NCBI RefSeq assembly: GCF_046054155.1
Contig: NZ_JBEQCT010000002.1
Span: 186,001 to 250,000 of the forward strand
Reading direction: 5' to 3'
Origin: Celerinatantimonas yamalensis
GTDB lineage: Bacteria > Pseudomonadota > Gammaproteobacteria > Enterobacterales > Celerinatantimonadaceae
Length of the DNA stretch: 64,000 bases
In this document: positions 54,813 to 63,710 of the stretch, one piece after another
How positions within the stretch are numbered: position 1 is the first letter of the stretch
Layout: every line of letters starts with the position of its first letter
Translations under genes and position numbers: made by a program
Notes under the pieces: generated by a model
Seen by the model: the letters and a program-made list of their open reading frames with translations, nothing else
Told to the model about the DNA's origin: nothing
Databases searched by the model: none

Positions 54813-55550
54813 TTAAAGCGTGCGAGATGACATGCCGTGATCTAAGCTGTCGATGCGCACACACACGGCGTCGTGACGCCAATATTCCCATTCACAGTCA
54901 ATCAATTGATCGGCCTGATTATAATTGACACGGATAATTTTGAGCACCATCTGTCCGCTGGCCAGATGCAATGCTCGCGCAACATGTTCTGGTGCAGCGC
55001 ATGGCTGCACATCAAAGCGAGAACGCCTGTTTTGATAGCCATAGCGTGTGGCATAAAGTTCGGTTAATGACTGGCTTAGATCGTCATCTAATATCCCGGG
55101 AAAATAATGGCTATTTAGATAATTTTCGACCAACAAAACTGGACGCGAATCAAGATATCGACACCGCTGCACGCGATAGATTTGAGTGAGTTCTCTAAGC
55201 GCCATCACCGCCATTAATTCCGGTGAAGCCAATTCACTGGCAACCTTCAAGACTTGCGTACTGGCTTTTCGTTTTTGCTCGCTCACTAAACGATGAAAAT
55301 GCATGCGGCTTAAGGGATTATAAATGAGCCGAGGATAGGCCACAAACCAGCCGCGGCGGTCTTCACAAAAGATCAGACCTTCTGCCTCTAATGCGGCTAG
55401 CGCATCCTTAACCGTCATTCGCGACACATTAAAAAGCTCACTTAATTGGCGCTCTGCGGGGAGTTTTTCACCCGGTTGTAATCCTCCTTGAAAAAGCTGT
55501 TCTCTCAGTTGGTCTCGAATCATTCGCATGCGCGAGGCGTTATCTTGCAT
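54813..55550 (-). CDS. GntR family regulator with UTRA domain (HutC subfamily)
   Basis: 245 residues. N-terminal winged helix about 8-70: LREQLFQGGLQPGEKLPAER and ELFNVSRMTVKDALAALEAE. C-terminal UTRA ligand domain about 90-240 (QIYRVQRCRYLDSRPVLLVE, LIDCEWEYWRHDAVCVRID). Divergent from the ABC importer operon at 55770, with a 12-bp palindromic operator 12 bases upstream of its own start. It probably represses both directions until a phosphoester, phosphonate or amino-sugar-type ligand binds. Confidence 0.9.
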   Translation of the reverse strand: MQDNASRMRMIRDQLREQLFQGGLQPGEKLPAERQLSELFNVSRMTVKDALAALEAEGLIFCEDRRGWFVAYPRLIYNPLSRMHFHRLVSEQKRKASTQVLKVASELASPELMAVMALRELTQIYRVQRCRYLDSRPVLLVENYLNSHYFPGILDDDLSQSLTELYATRYGYQNRRSRFDVQPCAAPEHVARALHLASGQMVLKIIRVNYNQADQLIDCEWEYWRHDAVCVRIDSLDHGMSSRTL

Positions 55551-55561
55551 ATCACTCCATC

Positions 55562-55573
55562 TGGTCTAGACCA
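55562..55573. promoter_or_regulatory. operator for the GntR/UTRA regulator
   Basis: TGGTCTAGACCA is a perfect palindrome, the core of the sites bound by HutC-type GntR regulators (DasR/NagR-like). It lies in the divergent intergenic region between the regulator and the importer operon, so autoregulation is likely. Confidence 0.82.
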
Positions 55574-55769
55574 AAATAATCTGTCATTAAAATAGTGTAC
55601 ATACTTACATACTACTAAATTTATATGACAGTTTTGTATGAAACATACCAAGTTGAACACTATACAACCAAGACCATCATAAATATGTCACATTACTGCA
55701 TCAATAATGTCATAACACCCGATTACATTAAGAGCAATTCAATCTGATATAGTCCAGGAGAGCATGTTG

Positions 55770-56816
55770 ATGAAAAAGTGGATTCTTGCAGCAAGCACGG
55801 TGATAGTTGCAGTCAGCCAGATGGCGGTTGCACAAGCCCCGGCAGCATTAGTTAAAAAGGCACAACAAGAGGGTCAAGTCGTCAGTGTTGGGATGCCAGA
55901 TAGTTGGGCCAACTGGAAAGAAACTTGGCATGATCTTAAAACTAAATATGGCATTAATCATCGCGATACCGATATGAGCTCCGCACAAGAGATCGCTACA
56001 TTTGCTTCAGAAAAAAACCATGCCTCTGCGGATATTGGTGATATTGGGTTTGGGTTTGCCCGCATAGCAAAAGCCAAAGGCATCTTACAACCTTACAAAC
56101 CAACCACTTGGAACGACATTCCTAACTGGGCTAAAGACCCCGATGGTTACTGGGCCATGGGATATACCGGGACGATTGCATTTATCATCAATAATCACTT
56201 AGTGAAAAACCCACCGCATAGCTGGCAAGATCTACTCAAAGGCAAATACCGCGTCACAGTGGGTGATGTCGGCTCAGCGGCGCAAGCAAACAATGCCGTA
56301 TTAGCCGCTGCGATTGCCAATGGCGGTAGCGAAAAAAATATTCAACCTGCATTAAAATTCTTTGCAAAACTTGCCAAACAAGGTCGTTTGTCACTGACCG
56401 ATCCAAGCATTGCCAATATCGAAAAAGGCGAAGTTGAAGTAGGCATTATGTGGGACTTTAACGCATTGAACTATCGCGATCAGATCGACCACAACAAATT
56501 CACCGTAGTCATTCCATCCGATGGCTCAATCACCTCTGGGTATGTCTCGGTTATCAACAAATACGCGCCGCATCCATGGGCCGCAAAATTGGCACGTGAG
56601 TATATATTCAGTAATGCTGGTCAGATTAATTTAGCCCGCGGCTACGCACGCCCTATCCGCACCGATATTAAACTGCCAGCCGATGTGCAAGCAAAACTGT
56701 TGCCAAACTCTGAATATAAACATGCGCAGCCCATTAAAGATTTCAAAATCTGGCAAAAAACAGCGCGCCTACTACCACAAGAATGGCAAAGCCAAGTAAT
56801 GATTTATCAGCAATGA
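55770..56816 (+). CDS. periplasmic binding protein of a phosphonate/phosphoester-type ABC importer
   Basis: 348 residues from ATG 55770 (MKKWILAASTVIVAVSQMAV), nine bases after AGGAG; the ATG at 55764 is too close to it. Signal peptide cleaved after AVAQA. Family of extracellular solute-binding proteins related to Fe3+, thiamine and 2-aminoethylphosphonate binders (VSVGMPDSWANWKETWHDLK, YTGTIAFIINNHL, VEVGIMWDFNA). Followed by an enzyme gene, two permeases and an ATPase. The substrate is not identified; context points to a phosphorylated or phosphonate compound. Confidence 0.85.
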   Translation: MKKWILAASTVIVAVSQMAVAQAPAALVKKAQQEGQVVSVGMPDSWANWKETWHDLKTKYGINHRDTDMSSAQEIATFASEKNHASADIGDIGFGFARIAKAKGILQPYKPTTWNDIPNWAKDPDGYWAMGYTGTIAFIINNHLVKNPPHSWQDLLKGKYRVTVGDVGSAAQANNAVLAAAIANGGSEKNIQPALKFFAKLAKQGRLSLTDPSIANIEKGEVEVGIMWDFNALNYRDQIDHNKFTVVIPSDGSITSGYVSVINKYAPHPWAAKLAREYIFSNAGQINLARGYARPIRTDIKLPADVQAKLLPNSEYKHAQPIKDFKIWQKTARLLPQEWQSQVMIYQQ

Positions 56817-56824
56817 GGTCCAAC

Positions 56825-57640
56825 ATGTCCAGACGCGTTATCTATATAGTGCTGGACGGTTTAAGTCATTCGGTAGCCCATCAACATATGGGCTACCTAC
56901 TTGCTTTAACCGAAGCCCAACAAGCCAGCTATTATTGCCTTGAGTGTGAACTTCCAGCGATTTCTCGCCCACTGTACGAATGCTTACTCACTGGGGCGAC
57001 CCCGATTGAAAGCGGTATTGTCAACAATGCAATCACCAGGCTCAGCAATCAAGTCAGTCTGTTTGATTTAGCCAAAGAGGCCGGTAAAACCACCGCCGCT
57101 GCGGCCTATCATTGGATCAGCGAACTCTATAATCGCTCACCCTACCAAGCCTGTCGAGATCGTTTTACCGTCGCGCCTGACTTACCGATTCAATACGGAC
57201 TATTTTATCATCAAGATCACTATCCCGATGATCATCTGTTTTTAGACGCGGAATACCTGCGCCGCCAATACGATCCAGATCTGTTGCTGATCCACCCCAT
57301 GAATATTGATGATGCTGGGCATAAATATAGTTTGGACTCGCCCCAGTATCGTAATCAAGCGCGCCAAACCGACCGGATCCTCTCTGACTGGCTGCCCGCT
57401 TGGATAGCCGCTGGCTATCAGATTATTGTCACCGCCGATCATGGGATGAACAATGATTTTAACCATTGCGGTATTTTACCTGAAGAGCGCCAAGTGCCGT
57501 TATTTGTCATCGGCGATGCCTTTAGCCACGACAGCAGTGCTAAACCACTACAACGACAGCTCTGTGGCATTGTGGCTGACCTATTGCAGTTAGAGCATGC
57601 CAAAGCACGCTGCCAAGCACTGCTCAAGGAGAGCTCATGA
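56825..57640 (+). CDS. alkaline phosphatase superfamily (nucleotide pyrophosphatase/phosphodiesterase-like) enzyme
   Basis: 271 residues from ATG 56825 with TGAGGT as RBS. IYIVLDGLSHSVAH gives the first metal Asp, AISRPLYECLLTG the nucleophile region with Ser where NPPs usually have Thr, IDDAGHKYSLDS and TADHGMNND the remaining metal ligands. No signal peptide, so it acts in the cytoplasm on imported substrate. Length is short for NPPs. The gene is embedded between binding protein and permease genes and shares ATGA with the next gene, so hydrolysis is coupled to uptake. Phosphodiester or phosphonoacetate-like bonds are possible targets. Confidence 0.82.
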   Translation: MSRRVIYIVLDGLSHSVAHQHMGYLLALTEAQQASYYCLECELPAISRPLYECLLTGATPIESGIVNNAITRLSNQVSLFDLAKEAGKTTAAAAYHWISELYNRSPYQACRDRFTVAPDLPIQYGLFYHQDHYPDDHLFLDAEYLRRQYDPDLLLIHPMNIDDAGHKYSLDSPQYRNQARQTDRILSDWLPAWIAAGYQIIVTADHGMNNDFNHCGILPEERQVPLFVIGDAFSHDSSAKPLQRQLCGIVADLLQLEHAKARCQALLKESS

Positions 57641-58470
57641 GCCGATTCAACTGGCGCCCGATGCTCGTCTTAATCCCTTTCCTGATTTTAATTGGTGGAT
57701 TTGAGCTCGCCCCATTAGTGTGGGTACTCATTAATAGTGCGCTCAGTGGCGATGGGCAGTTCTCGCTTGCAAATTACCAACAAATCGTCGCGTCCCCCTT
57801 TTATCGTCAAGCTTTCGAGCACAGTTTAATTATCTCTATTTGCTCAAGTTTGATTGGGCTGCTCATGGCTACATTAGGATGCGCATCGCTGCGTCATATT
57901 CCCGGCAGGTTACGCAATGCAATGCTCGCATTTACCAATGTCACGAGCAATTTTGTCGGGGTACCATTAGCATTTGCCTTTATCATCATTTTAGGTTTTA
58001 ACGGCACCATTACGCTGATGCTTCGCCATCTAGGATGGTTAGATAGCTTCAATTTATATAACACCACGGGGCTGACACTCATCTATAGTTATTTTCAGAT
58101 CCCGCTGGCGATGTTGCTGCTCTATCCGGCATTTGACGGGCTTAAAACAGATTGGGAAGAGTCAGCAAGTTTACTCGGGGCCGGACGTTGTCATTATTGG
58201 CGCCGCATTGGCCTACCCGTACTTACCCCCGCACTGCTTGGTACATTGATTATTTTAATCGCCAACGCCCTGGGCACCTATGCAACGGTCTATGCACTCA
58301 CCTCCGGCAACTACAATTTAGTCACCATTCGTATCGCGAGTTTAGTTTCCGGCGATATTTTCTTAGAACCCCATTTAGCTGCCGCTATTTCAGTCATTCT
58401 AATGGCGATTCTGGTAGGCATTACGCTGATTAATCAGAAGCTGATCCAAAGGAGTTATCATGTCAGCTAA
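57637..58470 (+). CDS. ABC importer permease 1
   Basis: 277 residues, six membrane helices, with the BPD_transp_1 EAA-like loop EESASLLGAGRCHYWRRIGLPVL at about 172-194. Start overlaps the enzyme gene by ATGA and has an AAGGAG RBS. Belongs with the second permease in the PhnU/PhnV-, PotB/PotC-type pair. Confidence 0.92.
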   Translation: MSRFNWRPMLVLIPFLILIGGFELAPLVWVLINSALSGDGQFSLANYQQIVASPFYRQAFEHSLIISICSSLIGLLMATLGCASLRHIPGRLRNAMLAFTNVTSNFVGVPLAFAFIIILGFNGTITLMLRHLGWLDSFNLYNTTGLTLIYSYFQIPLAMLLLYPAFDGLKTDWEESASLLGAGRCHYWRRIGLPVLTPALLGTLIILIANALGTYATVYALTSGNYNLVTIRIASLVSGDIFLEPHLAAAISVILMAILVGITLINQKLIQRSYHVS

Positions 58471-59239
58471 GCGTCATATGAGCTACCACTACAGTGTGAC
58501 AGGTTTTTTGTACCTTCTACTGTTTATCCCATTGCTCGCCACATTAGCCTATTCATTATGTAATAACTGGGGAGCGACGATTCTGCCCTCAGATTTCACC
58601 TTTAAGTGGTATGAACAACTATGGAGTGATCCGCGCTTTTTAACTGCGTTGTACCACTCATTAGTTATCTCCATCGGCACACTGGTATTGAGCGCATTAC
58701 TGATCGTACCATGTGTCTTTGTGGTGTTTTACTACTACCCGAAACTTGATACTTCACTCAATATTCTTGCATTGATGCCCTTTGCTATTCCACCAGTGGT
58801 TTCATCGGTCGGATTATTGCAGCTTTATGCAGATGGGCCTTTCCCACTCACGGGCACACCCTGGATTCTGGTCGGTTGTTATTTTGCGATTACGCTGCCC
58901 TTTATCTATCGTGCTGTGAACAATAGCCTGCAAGCACTGAATTTACCGGACTTAATGGATGCCGCCCACTTGTTGGGTGCCAATAGTATCCAAGCATTCA
59001 TCCAAGTTGTATTGCCCAACATTCGCAAGGGGCTGTTAGCATCATTATTTTTGTCTTTTTCATTCCTATTTGGCGAGTTTGTCTTCGCCAATATGTTAGT
59101 GGGGACCGGTTATGAGACCTTGCAAGTCTATCTATACAATATGCGCCAAACCAGTGGTCACTTCACCTCAGCACTGGTGATCTCATATTTCTCTATCATT
59201 TTGTTGCTCACATTAACCGCAACTCGTTTTAATCGTTAG
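58460..59239 (+). CDS. ABC importer permease 2
   Basis: 259 residues, six helices, EAA loop LMDAAHLLGANSIQAFIQVV followed by LPNIRKGL at about 171-198. Overlaps permease 1 by 11 bp and has AAAGGAG before its ATG. Forms the transmembrane heterodimer with permease 1. Confidence 0.92.
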   Translation: MSAKRHMSYHYSVTGFLYLLLFIPLLATLAYSLCNNWGATILPSDFTFKWYEQLWSDPRFLTALYHSLVISIGTLVLSALLIVPCVFVVFYYYPKLDTSLNILALMPFAIPPVVSSVGLLQLYADGPFPLTGTPWILVGCYFAITLPFIYRAVNNSLQALNLPDLMDAAHLLGANSIQAFIQVVLPNIRKGLLASLFLSFSFLFGEFVFANMLVGTGYETLQVYLYNMRQTSGHFTSALVISYFSIILLLTLTATRFNR

Positions 59240-59248
59240 GATATTGTC

Positions 59249-60268
59249 ATGCATTCAGTCGCTATCACTCATCTGGAAAAACGCTTTGCGGATAAAACGG
59301 TCTTCACCGACATCAATTTAACGGTCGCTGCAGGCGAGTTTCTGACACTTTTGGGCCCATCAGGTTGTGGTAAATCGACCTTATTGCGCTGCTTAGCCGG
59401 ACTAACCACCGTGGATGGGGGGCAGATCCATCTTGCAGGGGAAGATATCACTCAGCGCGCCGTGCAAAAACGCGGTATCGGTATGGTTTTTCAAAGCTAT
59501 GCGTTATTTCCAAACCTAACGGTCACCGAAAACGTTGCCTTTGGTTTGAAGTTACAAAAATTAGCTCACTTTCAAATTCATCAACGCGTGCAACAAATAT
59601 TAGAGTTGGTGGAACTTGAAGACTATGGCCATCGTTATCCAGCTGAGTTATCTGGCGGCCAATGTCAGCGCGTGGCATTAGCGCGAAGCTTAGTGGTGCA
59701 GCCCAAAGTCTTACTATTAGATGAGCCGCTGTCAGCATTAGATGCACGGATCCGCAAACACTTGCGCGAGCAGATCCGCGCTATTCAGCGCGAATTGTCA
59801 CTGACCACCATTTTTGTGACGCACGATCAAGAAGAAGCGCTGACCATGTCAGATCGCATCGCCTTAATGAATGAGGGACAAATCATTCAGTGTGACGTCC
59901 CCGAACAGCTCTATACCAACCCCGCGAACCACTTTGCGGCAAGCTTTATGGGGCAATATAATTTGTTAACGCCACTACAATTAGAGCAACTATTAAGTAT
60001 CCAATCGCGCGAGTCGGCCGCGATTCGTCCTGAGTCTATTTATGTATTTGAAGCGGGTCGCAATTATCCTGAACATTTTTCAGCACAACAGCAGGCTATA
60101 GTGGTTAGTCATCAGCTACTTGGAACAATCATCCGTTATCAAGTCGCTATCGCGGGTATTGAATTAACGGTCGACCGACTTAATCGCAGTGCCGATCGCT
60201 TAGTGCCAGCGGGGCAACCATTGACCTTGCTTATTGATAAATCAGCTATTCGTTATCTAAAAGGGTGA
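59249..60268 (+). CDS. ABC importer ATPase (PotA/FbpC/PhnT-like)
   Basis: 339 residues. Walker A LLGPSGCGKSTLLRCLAGL, Q-loop VFQSYALFPNLTV, signature LSGGQCQRVALARSL, Walker B LLLDEPLSALDARIRK, H-loop IFVTHDQEEALTM. A TOBE-like C-terminal domain (about 250-339) includes AAIRPESIYVF. RBS AGGA lies before ATG. Completes the importer with the two permeases and the binding protein. Confidence 0.95.
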   Translation: MHSVAITHLEKRFADKTVFTDINLTVAAGEFLTLLGPSGCGKSTLLRCLAGLTTVDGGQIHLAGEDITQRAVQKRGIGMVFQSYALFPNLTVTENVAFGLKLQKLAHFQIHQRVQQILELVELEDYGHRYPAELSGGQCQRVALARSLVVQPKVLLLDEPLSALDARIRKHLREQIRAIQRELSLTTIFVTHDQEEALTMSDRIALMNEGQIIQCDVPEQLYTNPANHFAASFMGQYNLLTPLQLEQLLSIQSRESAAIRPESIYVFEAGRNYPEHFSAQQQAIVVSHQLLGTIIRYQVAIAGIELTVDRLNRSADRLVPAGQPLTLLIDKSAIRYLKG

Positions 60269-60324
60269 TCTTCTTGACGAATAATGATACAAACTCTCTG
60301 TCTATAATGTAGAAATGATTAATT

Positions 60325-61008
60325 ATGCCTAATACTCTGACAATTTTTGATTTAGATGACACCCTACTCAATGGCGATACCATGGCATTATGGCATCGGT
60401 TTTTGGTGCAACAAAAAATCGTGACTAATCCTGATGAGTTTTTAACCAAAGACCGTGAATTTGATGCGCTATATCGCTCTGGAAAGATGAATATTGCTGA
60501 ATTTTTACAATTTAGCTTATCGCCGATCGCTGATTACTCAGCCGAGCAAGTCGATGCACTCGTCCAGAAATTTATCGATGAACAAGTGATCGAACGTCTT
60601 TATCCACAAGCCAAACAACTCGTGGAAGATTTGGTTGAAAACCATCACCATCTACTGATGATTTCTGCCACCGTTGATTTCATTGTACGCCCTGTCGCCA
60701 AACTATTTGGGATTACGGATGTACTTGCGATCAATGTCGCCCGTCAACAAGGGGTCTATACCCCACAGATTATTGGTACACCATCATTTCGTGAAGGTAA
60801 AGTCATTCGTTTGCAGCAATGGCTGACCACGCAATCATGGCAACCCGATGAACTGCGATTTTATACTGATTCAATTAATGATCTACCCCTGCTGGAACAA
60901 GTCGATGAACCCTACGTGGTCAATCCCTGTGAGGCATTGCGAGAGATTGCCAATCGACGCAATTGGCCAATTTTAGAATGGCAAACAGTCACGGATAGCA
61001 AGCAATAA
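60325..61008 (+). CDS. HAD-IB family phosphatase (SerB-like)
   Basis: 227 residues. LTIFDLDDTLLNGDTMALWH is motif I with the nucleophile Asp and acid Asp; LLMISATVDFIVRPVAKLFG is motif II; the Lys of REGKVIRL and FYTDSINDLPLLEQV are motifs III and IV. Matches HAD subfamily IB phosphatases such as SerB/CicA-type proteins. It is 56 bp after the ATPase gene on the same strand. A TATAAT at 60303-60308 could be a -10 but lacks a -35 at the correct distance. Ends at a strong terminator. It may dephosphorylate the product of the imported substrate; that is inference. Confidence 0.88.
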   Translation: MPNTLTIFDLDDTLLNGDTMALWHRFLVQQKIVTNPDEFLTKDREFDALYRSGKMNIAEFLQFSLSPIADYSAEQVDALVQKFIDEQVIERLYPQAKQLVEDLVENHHHLLMISATVDFIVRPVAKLFGITDVLAINVARQQGVYTPQIIGTPSFREGKVIRLQQWLTTQSWQPDELRFYTDSINDLPLLEQVDEPYVVNPCEALREIANRRNWPILEWQTVTDSKQ

Positions 61009-61038
61009 CGCCATCATCAGCGCTTTGGTACGATCAAT

Positions 61039-61069
61039 AAAAAGCATCCGCCTTATCGGATGCTTTTTT
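61039..61069 (+). terminator. Rho-independent terminator after the HAD gene, shared with the convergent gene
   Basis: AAAAGCATCCG (from 61040) pairs with CGGATGCTTTT (ending 61067), followed by T residues; flanking A residues on the other side let it serve the convergent modF-like gene whose stop is at 61074. Confidence 0.88.
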
Positions 61070-61073
61070 GTCC

Positions 61074-62522
61074 TTACGGATGAATCAACTGCGGGCGATA
61101 GCCTTCACCATTTTCTGCCGGAATAAAGTCAATAAAATGAGTAATGCCATCAATCGCTTCATCGTCATGATGAGAAACATACACCATCTGGGTAATGCTA
61201 AGACTTGCCACCAGTGACAATGCTTGTAGGACAATCTTGCGGTTCAGATAGTCCAACCCCTGACAAGGTTCGTCAAGCAGCAGTATTAAGGGTTGCTTGA
61301 TCAGCGCTCGCGCAATTAATAATAATCGCTGCTGACCATAACTTAATGAGCGAAAACCGCTATCGGCCACGGCTTCCATATGCAACAATTTGAGCCACTG
61401 GCGCGCTTGTTCTTGTTCAGATACCGTTGGCTGCTGATAGAGACCAATCGAGTCGTAAAATCCCGAAATGATCACATCCACGGCTTTCACATTGACGCGA
61501 TATTGCAGATGCAATGCCGATGAAACCATCCCAATTCGTTGTTTGATCTGCCAAATACTTTCGCCGCTTCCGCGGCGATGACCAAAGATGTCAATCTGAT
61601 TGCTGTAACACTGCGGATGGTCGCCAAAAATCAAATTAAGTAGGGTACTTTTTCCACATCCATTCGGGCCACGCACCTGCCAATGCTCGCCAGCACTAAT
61701 CTGCCAATTTAAATGTTCAAAGACCACACCATCATGATAAGCCACACGGCCGTTGTAAATGGCAAACAATGGATCATAGTTATCCTGCTCGCAGCGAGCT
61801 TGTTGTAACACATTAGCCACTTGCTGAGAAACTTCGCCCGCTAACGCTTGCCATTGTTGGCGCAATGGGTGATTAATCCACTGCTCACGAGCAAAGCTAC
61901 TGTGTAGGTGCTGCTCATCAAACAAAGCAATATGCGTAAAGCAAGTTGGGATCTCTTGCTCACGGCTGGTGATCATTACCAGTTGATAGTCTTGGCTAAG
62001 ACGGACTAATAATTCACTGAGCTGACGCTGATAGACTTTGTCTAATCCAGCATAAGGCTCATCAAGAACCAATAGCTGCGGGCACGATAAAATGGCCCGA
62101 GCCAACATTAGACGACGAGTCTCCCCTGTTGATAGCAGAAAAAACCCACGATCGCGCAGTTTACTTAAACCGCAGTCATCGATCGCTTGCTCAATTTGAG
62201 CTGCATCATTATTTATCTCGCGCAATAGCTCATAAACGGTACTGCCTGGGTCGACTTCATTGGTCAGATCGGTCTCATCGGCCGCTTTTTGTGCCGCATA
62301 TAACTGCTGTTGAATTCCCAGTGACACCACGCCAATAGTTGCCGGTAAACCGGATATTTCGCCCTGAATAAGCGCGGCTTCATCGCATAGCCAATCGGCT
62401 ATCAATGACGGGGAATTATCACCAGCAATCACACAAACATGCTGGTGGGTCGCTAATACCCAATCTTGAATATGACAGTGCTGCTGCCCTTTTTTTATTT
62501 CAACTTGTTTAAACTCAATCAT
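61074..62522 (-). CDS. modF: ModF-like twin ABC ATPase
   Basis: 482 residues, near the E. coli ModF length of 490. The second domain is complete (GPNGCGKSTLLNLIFGDHP, LSYGQQRLLLIARALI, LLLDEPCQGLDYLN). The first keeps LSTGETRRLMLARAIL and LVLDEPYAGLD, but its Walker A reads GDNSPSLI (34-41) with neither Lys nor GK[ST]. Soluble, no membrane segments. ModF function is uncertain; it is named from being near molybdate transport genes, none of which are visible here. Ends facing the HAD gene across a shared terminator. Confidence 0.82.
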   Translation of the reverse strand: MIEFKQVEIKKGQQHCHIQDWVLATHQHVCVIAGDNSPSLIADWLCDEAALIQGEISGLPATIGVVSLGIQQQLYAAQKAADETDLTNEVDPGSTVYELLREINNDAAQIEQAIDDCGLSKLRDRGFFLLSTGETRRLMLARAILSCPQLLVLDEPYAGLDKVYQRQLSELLVRLSQDYQLVMITSREQEIPTCFTHIALFDEQHLHSSFAREQWINHPLRQQWQALAGEVSQQVANVLQQARCEQDNYDPLFAIYNGRVAYHDGVVFEHLNWQISAGEHWQVRGPNGCGKSTLLNLIFGDHPQCYSNQIDIFGHRRGSGESIWQIKQRIGMVSSALHLQYRVNVKAVDVIISGFYDSIGLYQQPTVSEQEQARQWLKLLHMEAVADSGFRSLSYGQQRLLLIARALIKQPLILLLDEPCQGLDYLNRKIVLQALSLVASLSITQMVYVSHHDDEAIDGITHFIDFIPAENGEGYRPQLIHP

Positions 62523-62821
62523 CTATCAACCTTCCTGTACATCTTCAAACCATCATAACGGAAAGTTCAAGCTAAATTCTACTGGCAGATTACGCCGTAG
62601 CAGCTCACCTCGGTTTTCTCTCATTGACGTTATTAACTTACATTTACCAATAAACTCACTTTAACCTGAAACGACTAACGACTCACCGCGCAGTATTGCC
62701 ATAAGGGACAGTGCGTTGCTCGCAGTATTGATAATCGCTAGAGCTCAACTTCTTTGGCCTGCAAATTCAGCTAGATGATACAATCACTTTAAGGACGTAG
62801 CGAAAAGAGGAAAAATAGAAC
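62523..62821. other. divergent intergenic region, modF-like gene and binding protein gene
   Basis: 299 bp containing promoters for both directions. AGAGG before the ATG at 62822 is the ribosome site. I see no clear operator or RNA structure. Confidence 0.5.
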
Positions 62822-63643
62822 ATGGTATCGTTTGATCATAAAAGAAAATTGGGACAACTACTTACCGCGAGCACATTACTTGGCGTTGTGGCACTCAGTA
62901 GTCGCGCATTTGCAGCCAATGACACTGTCGAACACATTATTCAATCGGGACAACTGCGACTTTGCTTTGAATCAGGCTATATCCCCTTTGAGATGACCAG
63001 TAAAAGCGGCCGTTACATTGGATTTGATATCGATATCGCCAAACATTTAGCACACTCTCTTGGGGTTAAATTTGTTCCGGTAAACACCGCCTGGGACGGC
63101 ATTGTGCCAGCCCTTAAAACCGGAAGATGTGATTTTATTGCTGGCATGACCATCACGGCTAAGCGAAACTTGAGCGTCATGTTTGCTGATAAATATATGC
63201 AAGTTGGGCAAACCGTACTGATATCACCCAAGCTCAAAAACAAAATTCACAGTTATCGGGATCTGAATAAAGCCAGATACACCATCGCGACCCAGATGGG
63301 AACAACGGGTGCCCAAGCGGCGAAAAAGTATTTATACAATGCTCATATTGATCTATTTGATACCTCTGCAGATGCCGTACTGCAGGTAGCCAATGGTAAA
63401 GCGGACGCTTTTGTTTACGATATGCCATACAATGCCATCTATATCGCTGAGCACAAAGGTCAGCTCGTGCATTTAGACAAAACCTTCACCTTTGAACCAC
63501 TTGGATGGGCGATTCGTCCAGATGATTTTAACTTTCTAAATTTACTGAACAACTATATAAAACAGATCCAAGGCGATGGCACATATCAAAAAATCTACAA
63601 CAAATGGTTTAAATCTTATACATGGATGAGTCAGGTTCACTAA
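62822..63643 (+). CDS. periplasmic amino-acid-type binding protein (family 3)
   Basis: 273 residues with signal peptide LLTASTLLGVVALSSRAFA, cleaved near 32. Solute-binding family 3 features: GQLRLCFESGYIPFEM, GFDIDIAKHLAHSLGVKFV, GRCDFIAGMTITAKR, MGTTGAQAAKKYL. Orphan gene with no permease next to it, so it may belong to a transporter elsewhere. Convergent with a LysR gene. Ligand is probably a polar amino acid or similar. Confidence 0.88.
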   Translation: MVSFDHKRKLGQLLTASTLLGVVALSSRAFAANDTVEHIIQSGQLRLCFESGYIPFEMTSKSGRYIGFDIDIAKHLAHSLGVKFVPVNTAWDGIVPALKTGRCDFIAGMTITAKRNLSVMFADKYMQVGQTVLISPKLKNKIHSYRDLNKARYTIATQMGTTGAQAAKKYLYNAHIDLFDTSADAVLQVANGKADAFVYDMPYNAIYIAEHKGQLVHLDKTFTFEPLGWAIRPDDFNFLNLLNNYIKQIQGDGTYQKIYNKWFKSYTWMSQVH

Positions 63644-63710
63644 TCTCCAAAATATGGTCAAGTCAACAAACTCAACAACGTCAGTAACAACTTGAACTAC
63701 ACTGACTTGC

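Noticed and set aside
60274..60308. Complete sigma-70 promoter before the HAD gene (TTGACG and TATAAT)
   Set aside because: The two boxes are 23 bp apart, too far for a normal promoter; only the -10 is plausible.
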